From: Himantopus leucocephalus
Lineage: Eukaryota > Chordata > Aves > Charadriiformes > Recurvirostridae
Reading direction: 5' to 3'
DNA length: 64,000 nucleotides
Assembly: GCA_003993805.1 (NCBI GenBank)
Contig: RSEF01000001.1
Coordinates: 78,015,123 to 78,079,122 of the forward strand
In this document: positions 1 to 12,479 of the stretch, one piece after another
How the letters are laid out: each line of letters opens with the position of its first letter
Numbering within the stretch: position 1 is the first letter of the stretch
Notes under the pieces: generated by a model
Databases searched by the model: none
Told to the model about the DNA's origin: nothing
Seen by the model: only the letters and a program-made list of their open reading frames with translations
Translations under genes and position numbers: made by a program

Positions 1-55
1 AAGGGAAGGGAAGGGAAGGGAAGGGAAGGGAAGGGAAGGGAAGGGAAGGGAAGGG
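1..55 (+). repeat. (AAGGG)11 microsatellite, cut by window edge
   Basis: Eleven perfect AAGGG units run from the first base of the window, followed by a short A-rich break. The true length is unknown because the array continues off the window. The plus strand is all purine with regularly spaced GGG, so it can in principle form a G-quadruplex or triplex. It is not telomeric, since the vertebrate telomere unit is TTAGGG. Confidence 0.97.
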
Positions 56-723
56 AAAAGAGCATGCCTCATTAATACGTGCTGGTGAAGGGAGCGCAGC
101 CTGGGATGGATGCTCAGGAAATATTTTGAAGTAGTCATCAGCCACTTGTTTGTTCTTGGCATTGAGAACTCCTTCAAAAAAATGAGAGTAAATCCCCTTC
201 GTTTTTTGTTTTTTTTTTTTTTTAAATTCACAATGCAACGTAACAAAATAACTCAATGTAAATAATATCTGTACATTATAATCACAAAACGTGAATTTTT
301 CAAGTCATAAAACACAGCAGGAGGTGTGGTTACCTTAAGGAGGAGGGAAAGGGGGAATCAATCCTGAGGGATTTTATGAATCATAGCCAGATGCCTATAA
401 TCCCCCAGAGGCGTGATTATCTCATGACAACTACTTTCATTGGAGTTGTCTTATTGCAACCAGCAAAAAGAAAGGAAGGGGGAAAAAAGAAAAAAAAGCT
501 TTCTTTACGGGAGAGAGCAAATTTCCTGCTGGGGAGGAGGGGAGGGAAAAAACAGGAAAAAATGGCAAATTTGAATGCTGAGCATCTTCTTCAGCCCAGT
601 TTCTGTTGTCTTCACATAATCATTTCACTCTTTTTGATCTTTGACTACAACAGTGAAAATCTAGCTGGGTTTATTTGTTTCTAAGACAAAAATGTAAGTA
701 AGTAAAAGGGTAACAATTACCCT

Positions 724-815
724 GGGCCTGATTCTTAGCCAATTTATTGTGTCAGAATAACTGTCACTCAGACCTATCAACTCTAATTTCAGCTAGCAGA
801 GGTCACAACTGAAAT
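724..815. repeat. Possible half of a fossil hairpin (MITE-like) element
   Basis: The start (GGGCCTGATTCTTAGCC) matches from memory the left arm of a common self-complementary amniote repeat. The right arm is only faintly visible near 790-800. This is a weak call because the inner and right parts are badly decayed. Confidence 0.3.
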
Positions 816-1734
816 AAAGTTTGGTAGTATTAGTGTCTTGTGGACACATCTCAGCAATGGAATTGGGTGATTATTTCACCTAAAATATAAACCTAAAGAA
901 ATGTATCTACTCACCAATTTTTTTAGAAGCTAAAAACCTGTCAGAAGGCTTGCAAATCTTTTGAGAGTATCTGGACTTGATTTTTCTTGACTTTTCAGCT
1001 TTTTGTAGGATACTAATAGACACAGAAAGACCTTCATACTGCTGAGCTATCCCATTCTAAAATGATACTATGTTCAAGAAATGTTATTTACCCAGAATTT
1101 GGGTATGTGTCTGTTTGGAAAGAACATAATTGATTATCCCCAGCAGCTCTTAATGACTTATATTCTTTTGCCAATACAGAATGTACAAGATTTTATACAT
1201 TTAAATGGAGTTGCTTATAGACATCAAACCAAATGTACTGCCTTTCTTCTGATCCCATTATTGGTTAAATTTGTTGAGTAGAACCAGATGTCCAGAGACT
1301 TTGCAGACTAGCTTCTCAGAAGAGTGATATTTGTGGGGAGAATCTGGATGTTTTACACCTATGCACTAATCCTGCAACAAAATGACTAAACAGCATGCAG
1401 GACGAGAATTATTTATTCATTTGTTTACCTACAGGATTCATTTTAATAGGATCAGAAACACACACGCCTCCAATGCTTAGCAACCCTCCAGAAGCCATTC
1501 TGCCTTAAGAATCCATTCTAGTCAAGAACAAAGCTGACTGTAAAGCTTCCCGCTACCCAGAGAGGTCTCTTTCCACAGTTGCACTTACAGACTTCTACAC
1601 AAAGCAAAAGTTTTGCAGATGTCTGAGACTGAATCTTTTTCTGTACATTAAGAAAAAAATTTTAGAAGTCTAAGGGGATAAGACTATCGGGCAACACCTG
1701 CCATAATATAATTATTTAATGGATATTTTATAGC

Positions 1735-2010
1735 GGTACATAGAGGCCCTAAATGATATCTGAGCTTCTCTGTGGTAGGTGTTACACATACTAAGAGATG
1801 ATCACTGCCCCCAGGAAGTTTATGAACTAAATAAATAGGACAAAGATCAAGCCAAGAGGAGCATTATTATCTTCAGTTTACATATGGAGAACCGAAACAC
1901 CAAGAGATAAAAATCTGGAAGTCCCACAGCGAGCCTGTGGCAAAGCGAAGTTCTCCTAAATCCTAATCCATTGCTAGCTCCTTCCTCTCAGCCATATCCT
2001 TTGCAAAACA
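1735..2010 (+). repeat. Ancient MIR-like SINE, nearly full length
   Basis: Recognisable blocks occur in order: a 'tagaggcc' start; a 'gtgttacacatactaagag...cactgcccccagga' block; a 'ggagaaccgaaac' block matching the 'ggggaaactgag' core; a 'cccacagcgagcctgtggcaaagc' block; and a 'ctcctaaatcctaatccattgct' end. The order and spacing match amniote MIR-type (CORE-SINE) consensus sequences I remember, with heavy divergence. This is the most complete copy in the window. The family name needs a RepeatMasker check. Confidence 0.75.
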
Positions 2011-2089
2011 AGGAGCTGCTTGAATTCTGTATGCAAAGCAAAGCTTGGGCAGTGAGTGACAGAAAGAAACAGCAATTTATAACTGGCAT

Positions 2090-2180
2090 ATGTCCTTTTC
2101 AACCATAGATCTCAAAGAGCATTACAGAGAGAGGTAATTCTCTCCTTTACACAGTGTGGATTGCTCAGGCAGAGGAAATC
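2090..2180 (+). repeat. Ancient MIR/L2-like fragment
   Basis: Contains 'atagatctcaaagagcattaca' followed about 20 bases later by 'tcctttacacagtgtgga', which corresponds to the 'agatctcaaagcgctttaca...cccattttacagatgggga' segment of amniote MIR/L2-type repeats. It lies only about 80 bases after a separate MIR-like copy in the same orientation. Decay is heavy and the ends are uncertain. Confidence 0.55.
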
Positions 2181-2591
2181 ATTTGTAGCTTCACAGGAGA
2201 GTTTGGAAGCATAATATAGTTGAAGTCTACTGTCCTCTGAACTAAACTGGATAGTCACAATTTTCCTCATCTTGTAAAGTCTCATAGCAATAAAATGGTT
2301 TTGCCACAGTGACTCCTGTAGTCCTTTCAGTTGTCAGAAGATGCAGCCCAGGACTAAGGACCAGAGAAAGCCATTTTTTACACCTCCTGGACACTAGGTC
2401 TGTGCCTTTCCCCATTTCAGTATAAATTAACACACCTCAGAAAGGCTTCTCTAATTTACTGTGGCTTTGAATGTCTTGTGATCAGCCAGAATAGTGGAGT
2501 GCTCTTCCCCCTCCCTCTGTCCCAATCAAGGGAATAGTGCGGGGTCATCATGCCAAACATATGCTACATCCTTCTTGTGAGGTGTATTCCA

Positions 2592-2617
2592 CACGGGGTG
2601 ATCAATCTAACCCCGTG
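2592..2617. repeat. Perfect 8-bp GC-rich inverted repeat
   Basis: CACGGGGT and ACCCCGTG are exact reverse complements separated by 10 bases. In this AT-rich setting the arms are unusually GC-rich and carry a CpG. No run of T follows and no known structured RNA was recognised, so it may be chance or the core of a lost element. Confidence 0.6.
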
Positions 2618-5600
2618 GCTCCTTTCCAGCAGCTGAGCCAGCACAAAGAGAGCTACACCAGAGCCCAAAATTGAGTACATTGTCTTTTATTGTGGCCAAC
2701 TTCTGTTCAAAGGGACATGACAAACTTCTAGATTTTCTGTCTCTGTTACAAAGGCTCCTGATCTCATCTGTCTTGAACAGTCTCTGCCTTTTAAGTTCTC
2801 TATATTCTTGATATTGGTAGAGGCAGAAACTGTAGTGGCCATTTTATTCACCATAGTACGAGCAAATTAGAAAAATTCCTACAACTTTGTATTTAGAATA
2901 CTGTATATAACTGCATGTGGATCATCATTTTTTGAGGAAGTCACTACTGTATGTACATATGTTTATATCAGGTACAGTTATCAGATTGGAGATGTCACCT
3001 CTTAGTTTATTTTCTTTTCCGCTTGTCTTCCTAGTAAAGAATTTTTATGATGTTCTGCACAAGGCGAGATCAGAAAAAAAGGAGAATGAGAAAAAAGTCA
3101 GGAATTAATAGCAGCATCACTCCATATTCTTTCCTCGAAATTAGCTCTAAGTCACACATTAGCCATTAACTCCTTTGACCCGTTCCTCTTTGAAAGATAG
3201 GTTCCACTTTAGGTTTCAACCTAAGACTTCAGTATCTTCAGCGCTGACATAATCCTAATTGTTTTCTATATTTCTAAAAAGACATAAATGAGAGTTAGAA
3301 AGTAGATTATAGAAAAAATACATTTTCAAGGTAAACCAAATGATCATAACATCAGCTCTTGAAAACCCCCAGAAGTAAAATAGCACTCGGTAGCAGCAGT
3401 AGTAATGATCTGAAACATTTAAATTAAATATATGCACTCAAGACATCACTGTATCATGTGTTTAAAGTGTTGGGTTCAAATGCTAATTGGAGTATAAGAT
3501 GAGAAATCCAAACACAAGTCAATTTTGATAAGAACGTGAATGCATTTATCAAAAAGATTTCAAAATGTTGATGTGAAGCCTCCTGGGATTGTTATGGATA
3601 CACAGAAGATATGAACATAAAAACATAATTCATCTGTTCAAATTCCAATTCCATTCTGTTTATTTCAAGATGCAACAAATTTCTGCTCCTTCCCACTCTT
3701 TTTTCATTTTTTTCAGTGATGACCAGTTTCTACTTTGTAACTGACCCATATAGACTTTCTGAGTCCTGCCTCAGTGAATTATGGTAAGGAAATGATGAGG
3801 TAAACATATGAGAAATAGAGGAGCATTTCTCTGATGGAAAGGTTATGGAAATGAAACATACCTAGACTGCAGTCACTGCCAGCACTGCCATCACAGAGGA
3901 GGGTAAAGTTTGATCACCTCCCAAGTTCTTGCCTCCAGGAGAGGTGGCAGGTCCCAGCTCCTGCTGGGTTTGGGACTCAGCCCATTTGCCTTCAGCCGCG
4001 CTGCTCAGACCACTGACCGCTGCGGTAGACATGCCAAAGCTTCAGTACCAGTGGCAGCATCCTGCATGGGGTCCAGCAAAGAGCTTGTGCTGACTTTTAT
4101 GCTGCCAGTATCGAGACTGCTATTCTACATAAGCTGGCAGTGACTCCGGAGTAGTCATACCCAAACAAAATCCTTCATGAGACAAAGCTTTCTTTGGGGC
4201 CCTAAGGCAACTCAGAGCAACAGAGCTGCTTAAAAATGGATTTCTCATCCTCTGCGGTATTTTGCTGCTCCATAATATATTTTCCTCACAGAATAGGACA
4301 AAGTATCAAAATGGCTATACTTTTCACAGAACAAAGGACATCCCAGTTTATTTAAGTGCATCGTGAAGCTCGCTTCTAGCTGAAAAGGTCCGCATACAGT
4401 GCTGCATCCTAAAAGGTATACGGTGGTTGTGCAAAGGCAGAGAACTTTTACCTCAGTTGAAATGAAAAGTTTAACTCAAGTTTTCCTAGTGGAAAATTCA
4501 ATTGAAAGAATATTCTTTCCTGTAGTCAAAAGAAATGTGATTAACATTTTCAAGAAAAATCTGTTCTTCAATGAAAAAATGTTTTGAAAATTTTTAGCCA
4601 TTCCTACTGGTATGTGAACACTGCTTGGTACCTTTGTTTTCTTTCTATCAGTAAAGCAGCAACAGTTGAGCCCAGACCTTAAAGTTATCATGGTAGACTC
4701 CAACTCATTTAAAGGATATCAGATGCAGACACTAAACAATCTAGAACTACCTCTCCATTGAATAAAAGAGGAGATGGTATATAAGACACATCTTTAGGAT
4801 ATGGACCAATGCCTTCATGTGAATATTCATACTCATTCAGTGACTACCATACATCATCTCCAGTGAATGAGGGAGAGCTTCCATGCAAAAACTGATGTGA
4901 TCAAGCCCATAGAGACCATATCTTTGTGATATCCATCTATTAGGGAAATTATGACAGTGTGAATTTTTACGAAATCGAAATGCAGAGCACTTGATCTTGT
5001 GCCTTTAAAGTTCTTTCATGCAGGGCTGTGGTTTTTTTCATCAGTGAATATGTATACATAGTTTTCACAGGGAATACAGGATATAAGGGACAGTAAGTAT
5101 GCTTCAGCATATGGTGAAACCATATGGTTGACTGCTTTTCTGCCTATACCATTTTATTTATTTATTTTAAATTATGTCATTCACATTATTAGTTGAGACC
5201 TTTTTAATTTACACAGCTATAAATATGATAGATTAATTATGCTTAATTTTTAAAATATTATTTATTATTATCTGGGGTTAAGGAGTGTGCACAGAACAGG
5301 GGAAAAATGGGCTGAATTTCTTACGGATATAAATGAACAAAGCAATATCAGTACTTCAGATCAAAGAACTACAATTTCTGTCATGCAGAAATCTTTGATT
5401 TGTCACGCAGATTCTGAATCTGGATTCCTGGTAGTATATTCTGCATGATTCTACAGGACTTAAAAAACAGGAAGCAATGAACATAGAGGTGTGGGGAATC
5501 TTGGATTCTTGGTTCCTTGTCCAGTAAGTCACCAAAGAACGCAGAAGCCCAGAAACCCTGTCCACGTGCTGTTGAGGAGCCTGGAGAGGGAGGTAGGAGA

Positions 5601-6064
5601 AAAAGGTAAAACGGTAATTCCAGGGGGACCAACAAGTTTCTATTTAATTGCCATATTCTGATCTAAAACATTCCCATCATAAGCTGGGAGAACAGTCATG
5701 CAGCAGAAATTTTTCCCTAATTTTCAAGCTATCACAAATTCAATTAGAAATACACTCCAAAACAAGGAACACTCACATGGCAAAGAATTACAAAAAATAC
5801 TATGCTAAGTGTCATTATTTACTATTCTATAATAAATAAGCTTGTTAGATCACAGTCCAGTTGCTAACACGCTGGTGTCAGCCACCTCAAACTACTCTCT
5901 CTGTCTTGATTCTGTTTTTTCGTTGTTTCTGTCCTGTCCTGAAGGGCCAGGGACTTGATCGAACAGGGAAATTTCTTACGCTTTTTGATGAGAGACTTTC
6001 TGGCTGTCATTGCCTTTTCTGTAGGAGAGAGGTGACAGTTCCCGTTTGGATTGCTACATAAGGA

Positions 6065-6225
6065 GATCAGATACCTGGTCTGAAATCCTTACTTCGGCAC
6101 AGACTTCTAATGTGAGCTTAAATATGTCACTTTGCCTTTTTGCACCTCAGTTCCTTAACAGCAGCAAAGGAATCAGAGCACTTCCCCACCCCTGAGGGAT
6201 AGACTGTGGGGTGCTCCAAGGCCAT
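6065..6225 (-). repeat. Ancient MIR-like SINE
   Basis: Read on the plus strand it shows the complement order of a MIR core: a 'cctggtctgaaatcc' block, 'gcacagacttctaatgtgagctt', 'atgtcactttgcctttttgc', 'acctcagttccttaacagc', then 'acttccccacccctgaggg'. The element itself therefore lies on the minus strand. It is diverged but collinear over about 150 bases. Confidence 0.7.
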
Positions 6226-8869
6226 GGGGACATGTAAGTAGCTCAGCCAGGTGTAAGACTTTGATCTCCGGAGTTATCAATTCGGCATTTCAAAAGCACT
6301 TAATTCACAATGAGAGATTTCATATTTCCAAGAAACAGTTCACTTTTTTTAATAGAAGTTTTGTCATTAATTCTTTAAACAGCTTACATAATCCCACATA
6401 CAAGTTTCAGCACTCAATCTTATTATCTGTCTTTTACTGTAAACTCTCTGTTTTGGTCCAACATGAAGTTTGACCAAGAGGCATTACATCTATGCTGGCA
6501 GCAAGTCTGTGGATGTTGATATGCCAGGCAGGAGGTAGGTGATTTTTCTGGAGACATCGCGCACTTTCTCTGAGGGAAAATATGAAATAAAAAAGTATAG
6601 AATGACCTTGCACTAATAAGCCTCTGCCTCGAGACAATGATTAAACCTGGTAGCGCAAGGGTTGGTTTATGAGTAATATCAGCTAAGGCACTAATGAAAG
6701 TATCCCATTAAAAAAAAATGTATAACTTAGGGACTTGTCTGCACTGAGAAATTTGGTCACTGCTGTTGCTGCATTAATGTGGTCTGAAGTACAAATAGGA
6801 AGGTATATCCAGGTTTTGCAGCTGGCTCCTATTTCTAACACAACTGATCAGCCAGAGGTCCTGCATACTTTACCAAGAGTGAAATCTGGATGTGAAATCT
6901 GCACTTCAAACCTAGTCCTAACTCAAGGACTTTATTGTCCAAAGGTTTCTCGTCACCAGTATAGCTGCAATACTACTACCAATTACTGCAACTCCGATAC
7001 TATGACTTGAACTTGTTTGTCTTGCACAAATGTCAATGCACTCATTCAAAATTTTATTCTTATACTCAGGAATATCATAGGAACCATCCATTTGAAAATG
7101 TGTGCACCAGCCTGGGCCAGAAATTAGGTTGTTTCTTTGTTTTCTTCATTAAGGTTATTCCGCAAGGAAATTAATTTTCCTCATTTCATTTGAAAATTTC
7201 CATAGAAAAATAGACTTGGCTACTTCTGGTAATGATTAACACATACCGACAGATCTGTTGTGCACGCACAGCAGGTGTGATGGGTCCAGGCCATGCCAGG
7301 GTTATTGCGCAATGTGCAAATCAGCTGCTGTGCACGCGTACAGTAGCTCTGACGCATCCAGCACCAAAGCTACTACCTCTAAATTGGGAAATTCTGCCAG
7401 CTTGTGGGCAAGCGGAAAGACAACAGTAAAATCAGTCAGGCTGCAGAGAAACAATTTGAATGGCAACATACTCGTTAGTGAGAATAAGACCTCAAGACAT
7501 GTAAAGTACAGTTCCTTTGAGGTTCAGTGGCACCATTTTGAACTGTAGTATTTCAGTTGCCCACGTAAACCTTTCAGTGCATGATTGAAAAAAGGCCAAG
7601 AAAAATACAAATGTATTTTCAGATATCCAGAAAATTAGGAGTATTTTACCTGGGAAACTGCTTCTTTATCTGATTTTAATATTTTTGAGAATCTTTTTTT
7701 AATCAGAAAGATTTTGATGGGAAATTCCAAGCAGCTGCAACATAGGCCCTGTCTAGAACGGAGTTTCACCAGTGCCTCTACAAATTGCCATACAACAAAG
7801 AAAAAAGAAATAAAATAAAACTGATAAAAGTAGCAGTGGTCTGTGACATAATTTAGGTCATGTATGTTCTGACATGTTTCTTCTCCATTGCGAATGTTTA
7901 AAAGGATTGCTACAACCACTAAATACCTTTTTATTTTCCGAGCTATATTAAGAATCGAACACCAATGAAGGAGGGTTACTGAGTCATTATTTCCCCGTTA
8001 TTTAACCGTAAGCATGTTAAAACTATGTTTGGAGGAGGGGGGTAAGAAAACAAACACATTGGTTGCAGAAAAAAAAGGTGCATTAAGCTATTTTTTAAGA
8101 AACTTGATTTTCTATACAGTAGAGTTCACATATTAATTCTTTTTATCAGGGAAAAATTGATGTTATCTATCCTTTACTACAAATATTAAAGCCATTTTTA
8201 AAGTGACCTGAGACACAGCAGAGTGGAAAGACATCTATTTGAAAAAGTAAATGAAAAGCAAAGCAGAGTTCTCTGTATAATTCTGACTCTTACCAATGAC
8301 TTGGACATATCTTTTCAAACAGTGAAATGAAAGAATCTGCAGTTTCTGAGATTTTCTGCATTCAGTTGCAGTACCTGAAAAAATTGCTAAAGTGGAAGAG
8401 TATCTAAAAGGAAAGAAGATCAAATTTATTTTCTGCTACAAGGACTCTTTTTGCTACTGGCCATAAAAGTTAAAGCAAAGCTTCAACAAAATATCAGAAG
8501 GAGACACAAACAGCCGCTATATTTCAGGTCAATCTTACAAACTGAAATCAGCTATTTTCCTACAACCATGTAAACCAAACTCCAGAACGTGGATTTTCTG
8601 TGCTCAGATTTGATTTGCAGACACTTCCTCATGCTCTTCTATTTGCACAGGGAATAAACTTTAACTCCCCTTTTTTAACTTAGTCCTGCACAAGGTATGA
8701 CTTCTTGTTTTTTTTCAACAAATCAAGACAGAAATTATCAGATAAACGCATTAGTCAGCACTCTGTACATATACCCCTAGGTCACTACGAAATGTATCTT
8801 TCTACCATGAAACCCTTATTCGTTTACCAGCCACTGGGAACACACAAGTTCACTCTCTCGGGGTCACGG

Positions 8870-9860
8870 AACTAACGGGATCCGTACCTTGGTGGGCAGG
8901 CAGATTACTGGGGTCTCTGGCATAGTTTCCCCTTTACCTCCTACTCAGCCCTGTTGGTGGGCAAAGATTTTAGCAGTGGGACCAAAGCGGGGAAAGGCAG
9001 AGCAAAACACTCTGGAGGCTCAACACCAAAGCCGAGCCTCCAGATTTCCAAACCGAAATCAAACGCCGCTGCGTTTGAACAGTTTCAGCTGCTGCTGGCT
9101 CCTGGTGGGCTGCCCCAGGGGCACCCGCATCTCTCCACCGAACCTGGCTTTCACACGCAGCCCAAAGATCTATGAGAAATAGAGTTTCACAGCCCAACAT
9201 GGGCTGCCTGGGCAGAAATCCCATCCAGATAACCTGGAACAACGGGAAGGAGAAACCTTTCCCCGCGTCACACTGACTGCTAGCCAAGGGATGGAAACTT
9301 GCAGGTGACACAGCCCTTTGGACGGCACCTTAGGGATGCAGAGCTGTGGCAGTTGTTCGCTATATCCCTGTCATCCTTATAACCCGCTGCAGGGAGCAGT
9401 CCTGTTCCTCTGGCCGGACAGCACAGTGTGGCCCACACACTGTTCATGGCTTGTGCCATTTACAGTGCTCTGCCCATATGTACATTTCAAGGGATCTCTG
9501 GCTAAATACTTACCAGAAAGATCTTTGCACCTTCTCACTTTCACATCTGTCTAGCAGACTGTGGTGTGCTCAACAGTTGACCATGAATTGTTTGCCACAT
9601 GGTCATGGCCTTCATATTGCCGCCATGGATTTTTATCTTGGCTGCTTTCATTTATTTTTATTTCTAGAAGCATACAAGACTGTGCTCCACCTTCGCAGCA
9701 TGCAGAACGCCACCCCTACAGATGTCCAAGGAAATTTCCGCAGCTGTAAGTACTCTCTTTCCCCATCTACACACAGTCACAAGGGCCCAACTCTTCCGTC
9801 TCCATGTGGCCCTCCTTTTGGCCTGGGACCCCTAAGAAGTAATATTTCCATATAAAATGA
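8870..9860. other. GC-richer patch in AT-rich intergenic DNA
   Basis: This stretch has visibly more G, C and CpG than its surroundings and carries the longest open frame outside the CpG island (169 codons, 9346-9855, plus strand). The predicted protein has no recognised domain, no membrane segment pattern and no relative I know. The patch also holds a well-formed candidate exon. It could be a lncRNA start, a regulatory element or just local composition. Confidence 0.45.
9668..9745 (+). other. Candidate unannotated internal exon (78 nt)
   Basis: A strong acceptor (a pyrimidine-rich run from about 9644 ending TTTCTAG at 9661-9667) and a perfect GTAAGT donor (9746-9751) bound 78 bases, a multiple of three. 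All three plus-strand frames are open across it. The encoded peptides are not recognised in any frame. A possible upstream donor, CAG|GTGACA, lies near 9304. This is inference from splice signals only; such pairs also arise by chance. Confidence 0.25.
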
Positions 9861-12164
9861 CAATGACAATGAGAGAGCTCTTTTGTACATCTTTGTGCTT
9901 GGACAGCACAGTCCTAAGAGTTACTGCCCTGAAGTGAAGACCTCTCATGATATAAAGAAGTGAGATGATGTCAAGGGTGTTGGGACACTACTGAAAGACT
10001 TGGCTGGGTAAAGGGAGTAAGGCTTGGTGTCATCATATCCATACTATGCATTGGCTCAGCCCCTAAATTAATGTAAGTGCCAATCCATTCCTAGATCTTC
10101 TCTGGAGAGAGATCTAGTTGATCCAGAAGGGATCTCAGGAGCAATCTAATATGTACATGATGTGGACAATCAGGGGAACAGATTTCACTCTAAAGTGAAA
10201 TGGTGTTACTTAAACTGGCAGCATAAACATAATCATCTGCTGTGATCAAGACCTGAATAGCAGTCAGCTAATAATGTAAAAACCTTGGAAGTATGCTACT
10301 GGAAAGAGGAATTATATGCCTCCTCCTTCCTAAATCTTTCGACTGCATGTGCACATAGCTGCTCTGCTTGAAAGGAGTGGGACTCGTTTCAGGAACTCTG
10401 TGAAAGTCAAGGAACAGCAACTAGAACTGGGAAAGTATATACACATTATGCAGAAATCTCACTGATGGCATGTGCTCTGCTTCAATGGACCTGCACTCCA
10501 TTGCAGAAGTTAACTTGAAAACTCAAAAAGATAATTGTTTATATGGCAACTGATAACAAAAATGCCAATTAGCAATTTTCAATATGTGATTGAGACCGTG
10601 AAAATCTGTGTACTAACAAAACACGCCTAAACCCAGCAGGTTATCAGTCTTTGTACAAAAATCTACAGCTCCACCAGATAATTTTCAGGGATACACAAAT
10701 TATCGATATTTGAAAAGCACTGACTAAATACGATATGAGAAGCCAAACATTTTGAAACTCTTCTCTCTATGCTACAATGAAATGCAATGATTTTTTATTT
10801 TTTTTTTAATTAAAACTTTAAAATATACCCCTCCACAGATAGAAACTTTGAAGCCATCAGTGTAGACAGCAGAATTCCCCCTTGTTGTCAGTAGACGAAA
10901 TTACAGCCTTACAGTTTCTGGCATCCTTCAGCATGCTTCTGCTTTTCCATTTTTTTTAGGGCTTGTTTTTGTTGTGTTTTGCATACATGAACACCTCTAA
11001 GAGGTTGCATATGTGGTAGGTATGTGTACATGTTGGAAGGTGGTGGTAGTTATACTGTTTCAGGAATTTTTTCTCATGTCTTCTGTGGGCTTCTTGTTTT
11101 GGTTTATAATTTATTGTCAGTATTTAGCTCACAGGCCTAGTAGCCTCTGAGTCTTTGATGCTACAAATATAAAATTATGGTATATTTTAAATGCTTTTCC
11201 ATTTTGATACTTCGGTATATCAAAGACACTTGTGAAGAATGATTCATTACCAAGAGCAGTAACTCCAGCCTTGCACAAGGAGCGGCCAGCACTTTACTGA
11301 GACTCCCATTTGGGCAGAAAGATCCCTGAGACCTTGCCTAAGGAGTATAATTCCACATAACGAAATCAATTCTGTTAACAACCACAGCAATTATTTTTGT
11401 GTTTGAAAACATGAAACACTGTAGCCTCACTGCTAGCTGAACTGCAGCTACTTCTGCAGCAGGATTTTTTTTTTTTCCAGAGAAGGGAAAAATGCAAAAG
11501 GGAGTGCAGAACTGTGATCACTTGTTATTTTGTTGCACCCAAAATGAAAACGCTATGTGCAAGCAGAGTTAAGTGACAGCCCCCATTCTCCAACCCCAAA
11601 TTTCTGTCTTAATGATACACAACAGGTTAAAACAGAATGAAGAACATACTATGTTATTCAATATTGTAATAAATTTCTGCAGGCAATATTCAGTAGCTCA
11701 GTTCAACCACTGGCCCCGCTGAAGAGTTTTAGTGCTCTGAAGATTAAGATTAAATTCAGAAATAGCAAAACCAAAATGTCTAGTTTTTTCAAGGGGCAAG
11801 AGGATGATTATATAACCCTCTTATATGTACAAAATCAGTTTCCATTATTCAAGAGTTGTTCCATAGATCAGTCACAAAGACAAGTGTGCTTTTTCTGCAG
11901 TAAGCACGAACACTACCTTTGTGACACAATGAGGTTTTGATAAACAGAAGCCTTTTAAGTAACATTATAGAAGTAACCATTTTTCCTTCATACCCTTTCA
12001 AAGGGGCACTGGCATTTTCAAAATGGCACACATGAATTACATACCAATCTAATGATCATACAGCACATTGGAAATTTACTCCTAAATGGCTTCTATTGTA
12101 AAAAGGTAGTCAATTTACATGTCAGAGTAAGAAGGTCTGACTACAAGGAAAGCCTGAATATCCT

Positions 12165-12245
12165 TACTTACACCAGTTTAATTCCACAGACTTCATCGAG
12201 ATTATTCCTGATTTGTGCCACTGGAAATGAAGAGAGAACCAGATA
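12165..12245. repeat. Fossil hairpin (MITE-like) element
   Basis: Blocks 'cttacaccagtttaattcc', 'agacttcatcgagattattcc', 'tgatttgtgccactgg' and 'aaatgaagagagaacca' follow in the order of a common amniote repeat whose two halves are complementary around a central 'attgacttcaatgg'. The strand is not meaningful because the element is nearly palindromic. Confidence 0.65.
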
Positions 12246-12479
12246 TGAAGCATTGTCAGGAATGATGATGTATTGGTGATCAAAGGAGAGTAGCCTTCCA
12301 TCAAAGAATAGTGTGCATTACTAAGCTCATTTTGTTGTACTAAATGACTTAATTCTCAGAAGAGGAATAGTCCCAAGCCAGAGAGCTAAAATCAGTTCAA
12401 AAGTGCACCAAAAATGAACATATACAGAAGAAAAATGAAAAAAACAGAGAATAAAGAGTTGGTATTTTTCTTTCTCTGT

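Larger units (their letters stand above)
58..8869. other. Intergenic DNA without recognisable genes
   Basis: AT-rich sequence with only short, chance-sized open frames (all under about 105 codons) and none resembling a known protein. It contains a T15 run at 209-223 and the fossil repeats listed separately. It lies about 40 kb or more beyond the 3' end of MGST1, within what looks like the gene-poor interval between MGST1 and its next downstream neighbour. Confidence 0.7.

Noticed and set aside
1..55. Telomere or interstitial telomeric repeat
   Set aside because: The unit is AAGGG, not the vertebrate TTAGGG.
2592..2617. Rho-independent-type terminator or structured RNA
   Set aside because: There is a GC-rich stem but no following T run, and the bacterial mechanism is not relevant in vertebrate DNA.
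9346..9855. 169-codon frame as a single-exon gene
   Set aside because: No recognisable domain, and the frame runs through a strong acceptor and donor, which argues against one uninterrupted exon. Only the splice-bounded part was kept as a candidate.
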